Shown here: positions 4,862-6,082 of the stretch, one piece after another
Position numbering within the stretch: the first letter of the stretch is position 1
Layout of the letters: the number at the start of each line of letters is the position of its first letter
Source: an uncultured Planctomycetaceae bacterium
GTDB lineage: Bacteria > Planctomycetota > Planctomycetia > Planctomycetales > Planctomycetaceae
DNA length: 6,082 bases
Assembly: GCA_903898975.1 (NCBI GenBank)
Contig: CAIUHT010000515.1
Span: 1 to 6,082, forward strand
Reading direction: 5' to 3'
Notes under the pieces: model-generated
Databases searched by the model: none
The model's input: the letters and a program-made list of their open reading frames with translations, nothing else
Told to the model about the DNA's origin: nothing
Position numbers and translations under genes: made by a program

Positions 4862-6042
4862 CCGAGGCCAGCACGCCCATTCCCTTGCCGCTCGTCGATC
4901 CCCCCTCCGCCGGCCCGCCTCTCGCCGACTCCACCCGGTGGCTGCCGCGCGCGCGGCTGCAACATTTCCTCGACGCGATCATCCACGCCGGCTTTGAACT
5001 GCTGGGGCCGACCGTCGACAGTGGTGCCATCGTCTACGGGCCAATTCGCGAGGTCGCGGACCTCCCCGTCGGCTGGACCGAGGTGCAGGAAGCCGGCCGC
5101 TATCGCCTCGAACGTCGGGCCGATGACCGCTGCTTTGGCTTCACCGTGGGTCCCCACTCCTGGAAGCGTTATCTCTTCCCTCCCGTCGAAACCCTCGTGA
5201 CTGGCCAGCGCCAGGCCGGGGTCTGGACCTTTCAGGAGTCGCGACTCCCCGCCCCCAAGCAGGCCTTTCTTGGCGTCCGCGGCTGCGAGCTGGCGGCGAT
5301 TGGCGTGCAGGATCGCGTGTTTCTGCAAGAGGGGCAGTGTGACCCCGGGTACGCTGCTCGCCGGGCCGGGGCACTGCTCATTGCCATCGAATGCACCCAG
5401 GCCGCCGCCACCTGTTTCTGCGCCTCGATGGGGACCGGCCCCGAGTGTGGGCCCGGGTTCGATCTGGCGCTCACCGAAATCGACCACGGGTTTGTTGTGC
5501 GAATTGGCACGCCTCGGGGGCGCGATCTGATCGAACCGTTGGATCTGCAACTGGCCGGAAACGATGAGGCCGACTCCGCGGCGGCAGGTCGCGCTCAGGC
5601 CCGCGAGCAGATGGGACGGACCCTGGCGACGGCGGGACTCCGCGAGGGGCTGCTCGCCCAGCTCCGCAGTCCCCGCTGGGATGAGATTGCCCAACGCTGC
5701 CTGTCGTGCGCCAACTGCACCGCCGTGTGCCCGACCTGCTTCTGCAGTTCGGTCGTCGATGTGCCATCGCTCGATCCCGACACCATCGAACGTGAGCGTC
5801 GCTGGGATTCATGCTTCCAGCATGACTTCAGTTGGCAGGGGGGGGGAGTGATCCGCCAGACCATCGGCCACCGCTACCGCCAGTGGCTGACACACAAGCT
5901 CGCCACCTGGCATGATCAGTTCGGAGTCTCCGGGTGCGTCGGCTGTGGCCGCTGCATCACCTGGTGCCCTGTCGGAATCGATCTCACGGTCGAGGTTCCC
6001 GCGCTCCTGGGAACTGCAGTGACCGCCGGAGATTCGGCATGA
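4858..6042 (+). CDS. hydB: Group 3b NiFe-hydrogenase / sulfhydrogenase beta-type subunit with two 4Fe-4S clusters
   Basis: The 394-residue cytoplasmic protein begins at GTG 4858-4860, supported by GGGAG seven bases upstream and by the GTGA overlap with the preceding stop. The family (HydB/HyhB, related to anaerobic sulfite reductase A) passes electrons between a NiFe hydrogenase small subunit and a flavoprotein that uses NAD(P). Visible marks are FLGVRGCELAAIGVQDRVFL (about 137-156), the cysteine-rich ECTQAAATCFCASMGTGPEC (178-197), and two ferredoxin-type motifs. These are CLSCANCTAVCPTC (Cys281, 284, 287, 291) and CVGCGRCITWCPVG (Cys360, 363, 366, 370). Between them is RRWDSCFQHDFS (about 314-325), typical of the family. 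A G9 run at 5838-5846 lies in the codons for QGGG. The next gene starts in the stop codon (ATGA). No NiFe subunit is in the window, so the hydrogenase link rests on homology and gene order; a sulfite or polysulfide reductase complex is an alternative. Confidence 0.87.
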   Translation: MTEASTPIPLPLVDPPSAGPPLADSTRWLPRARLQHFLDAIIHAGFELLGPTVDSGAIVYGPIREVADLPVGWTEVQEAGRYRLERRADDRCFGFTVGPHSWKRYLFPPVETLVTGQRQAGVWTFQESRLPAPKQAFLGVRGCELAAIGVQDRVFLQEGQCDPGYAARRAGALLIAIECTQAAATCFCASMGTGPECGPGFDLALTEIDHGFVVRIGTPRGRDLIEPLDLQLAGNDEADSAAAGRAQAREQMGRTLATAGLREGLLAQLRSPRWDEIAQRCLSCANCTAVCPTCFCSSVVDVPSLDPDTIERERRWDSCFQHDFSWQGGGVIRQTIGHRYRQWLTHKLATWHDQFGVSGCVGCGRCITWCPVGIDLTVEVPALLGTAVTAGDSA

Positions 6043-6082
6043 CACAGGTCGGCCTGGCTTTGGGTGTCCCCTTCCGCTTGCC
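6039..6082 (+). CDS. Start of next operon gene, probably HydG-type FAD/NAD(P)-binding subunit (partial)
   Basis: ATG at 6039-6041 overlaps the previous TGA (ATGA), with GGAG at 6028-6031 seven bases upstream. The visible residues are MTQVGLALGVPFRL, then the window ends. Fourteen residues are too few to identify the protein. The known order of group 3b operons (beta, gamma, delta, alpha) makes the gamma flavoprotein subunit the expected product; this is inference from context only. Confidence 0.6.
   Translation, partial: MTQVGLALGVPFRL

Noticed and set aside
1..6082. CRISPR array, tRNA or rRNA genes, insertion sequences
   Set aside because: No regularly spaced repeats, cloverleaf-like sequence, rRNA-like stretch, transposase or terminal inverted repeats were seen on either strand.

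Overview
The window is GC-rich (roughly 60-65% by eye), and its protein families suggest a Planctomycetes-like bacterium. The hints are weak or absent Shine-Dalgarno sequences before most starts, a di-heme peroxidase lipoprotein with a long Pro/Ala/Glu-rich linker, a TPR protein, a Gfo/Idh/MocA oxidoreductase and an FmdB-type zinc ribbon. The lineage is inference; there is no rRNA or tRNA to settle it.

Layout. At the left edge is the tail of a plus-strand TPR gene (1-129), followed at once by an intrinsic terminator. Between it and the convergent peroxidase gene lies a perfect 15-bp hairpin (261-294) whose core is duplicated about 70 bp away. Two minus-strand genes follow: a lipid-anchored di-heme cytochrome c peroxidase (343-1779) and a Gfo/Idh/MocA-family oxidoreductase (2165-3181). 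They are separated by 385 bp without a convincing protein gene. The part of that gap nearest the peroxidase carries a 20-codon ORF and two terminator-like hairpins, so it may be a regulatory leader. Divergent from the oxidoreductase, across an AT-rich candidate operator, are a Fur-family metalloregulator (3389-3829) and an FmdB-type zinc-ribbon protein (3872-4156).

The right end holds the start of a tightly packed operon: a small cyclic-nucleotide-binding-fold protein without a DNA-binding domain (4355-4861), a two-[4Fe-4S] hydrogenase electron-transfer subunit of the HydB/HyhB type (4858-6042), and the first 14 codons of a third gene (6039 to the edge). The last two junctions are 4-bp GTGA and ATGA overlaps with good Shine-Dalgarno sequences. 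From known operons of this kind, the continuation is expected to be HydG (FAD/NAD(P)-binding), HydD (small) and HydA (large NiFe) subunits of a group 3b bidirectional NAD(P)-linked hydrogenase or sulfhydrogenase. The window itself contains no NiFe-binding subunit, so the catalytic identity is inferred.

Points most worth a second look are the degenerate nucleotide-binding protein coupled to the hydrogenase operon, the leader of the peroxidase gene, the operator-like tandem dyads before the Fur-family gene with its unusual metal ligands, and the GGGGATGA tandem repeats before the hydrogenase operon.
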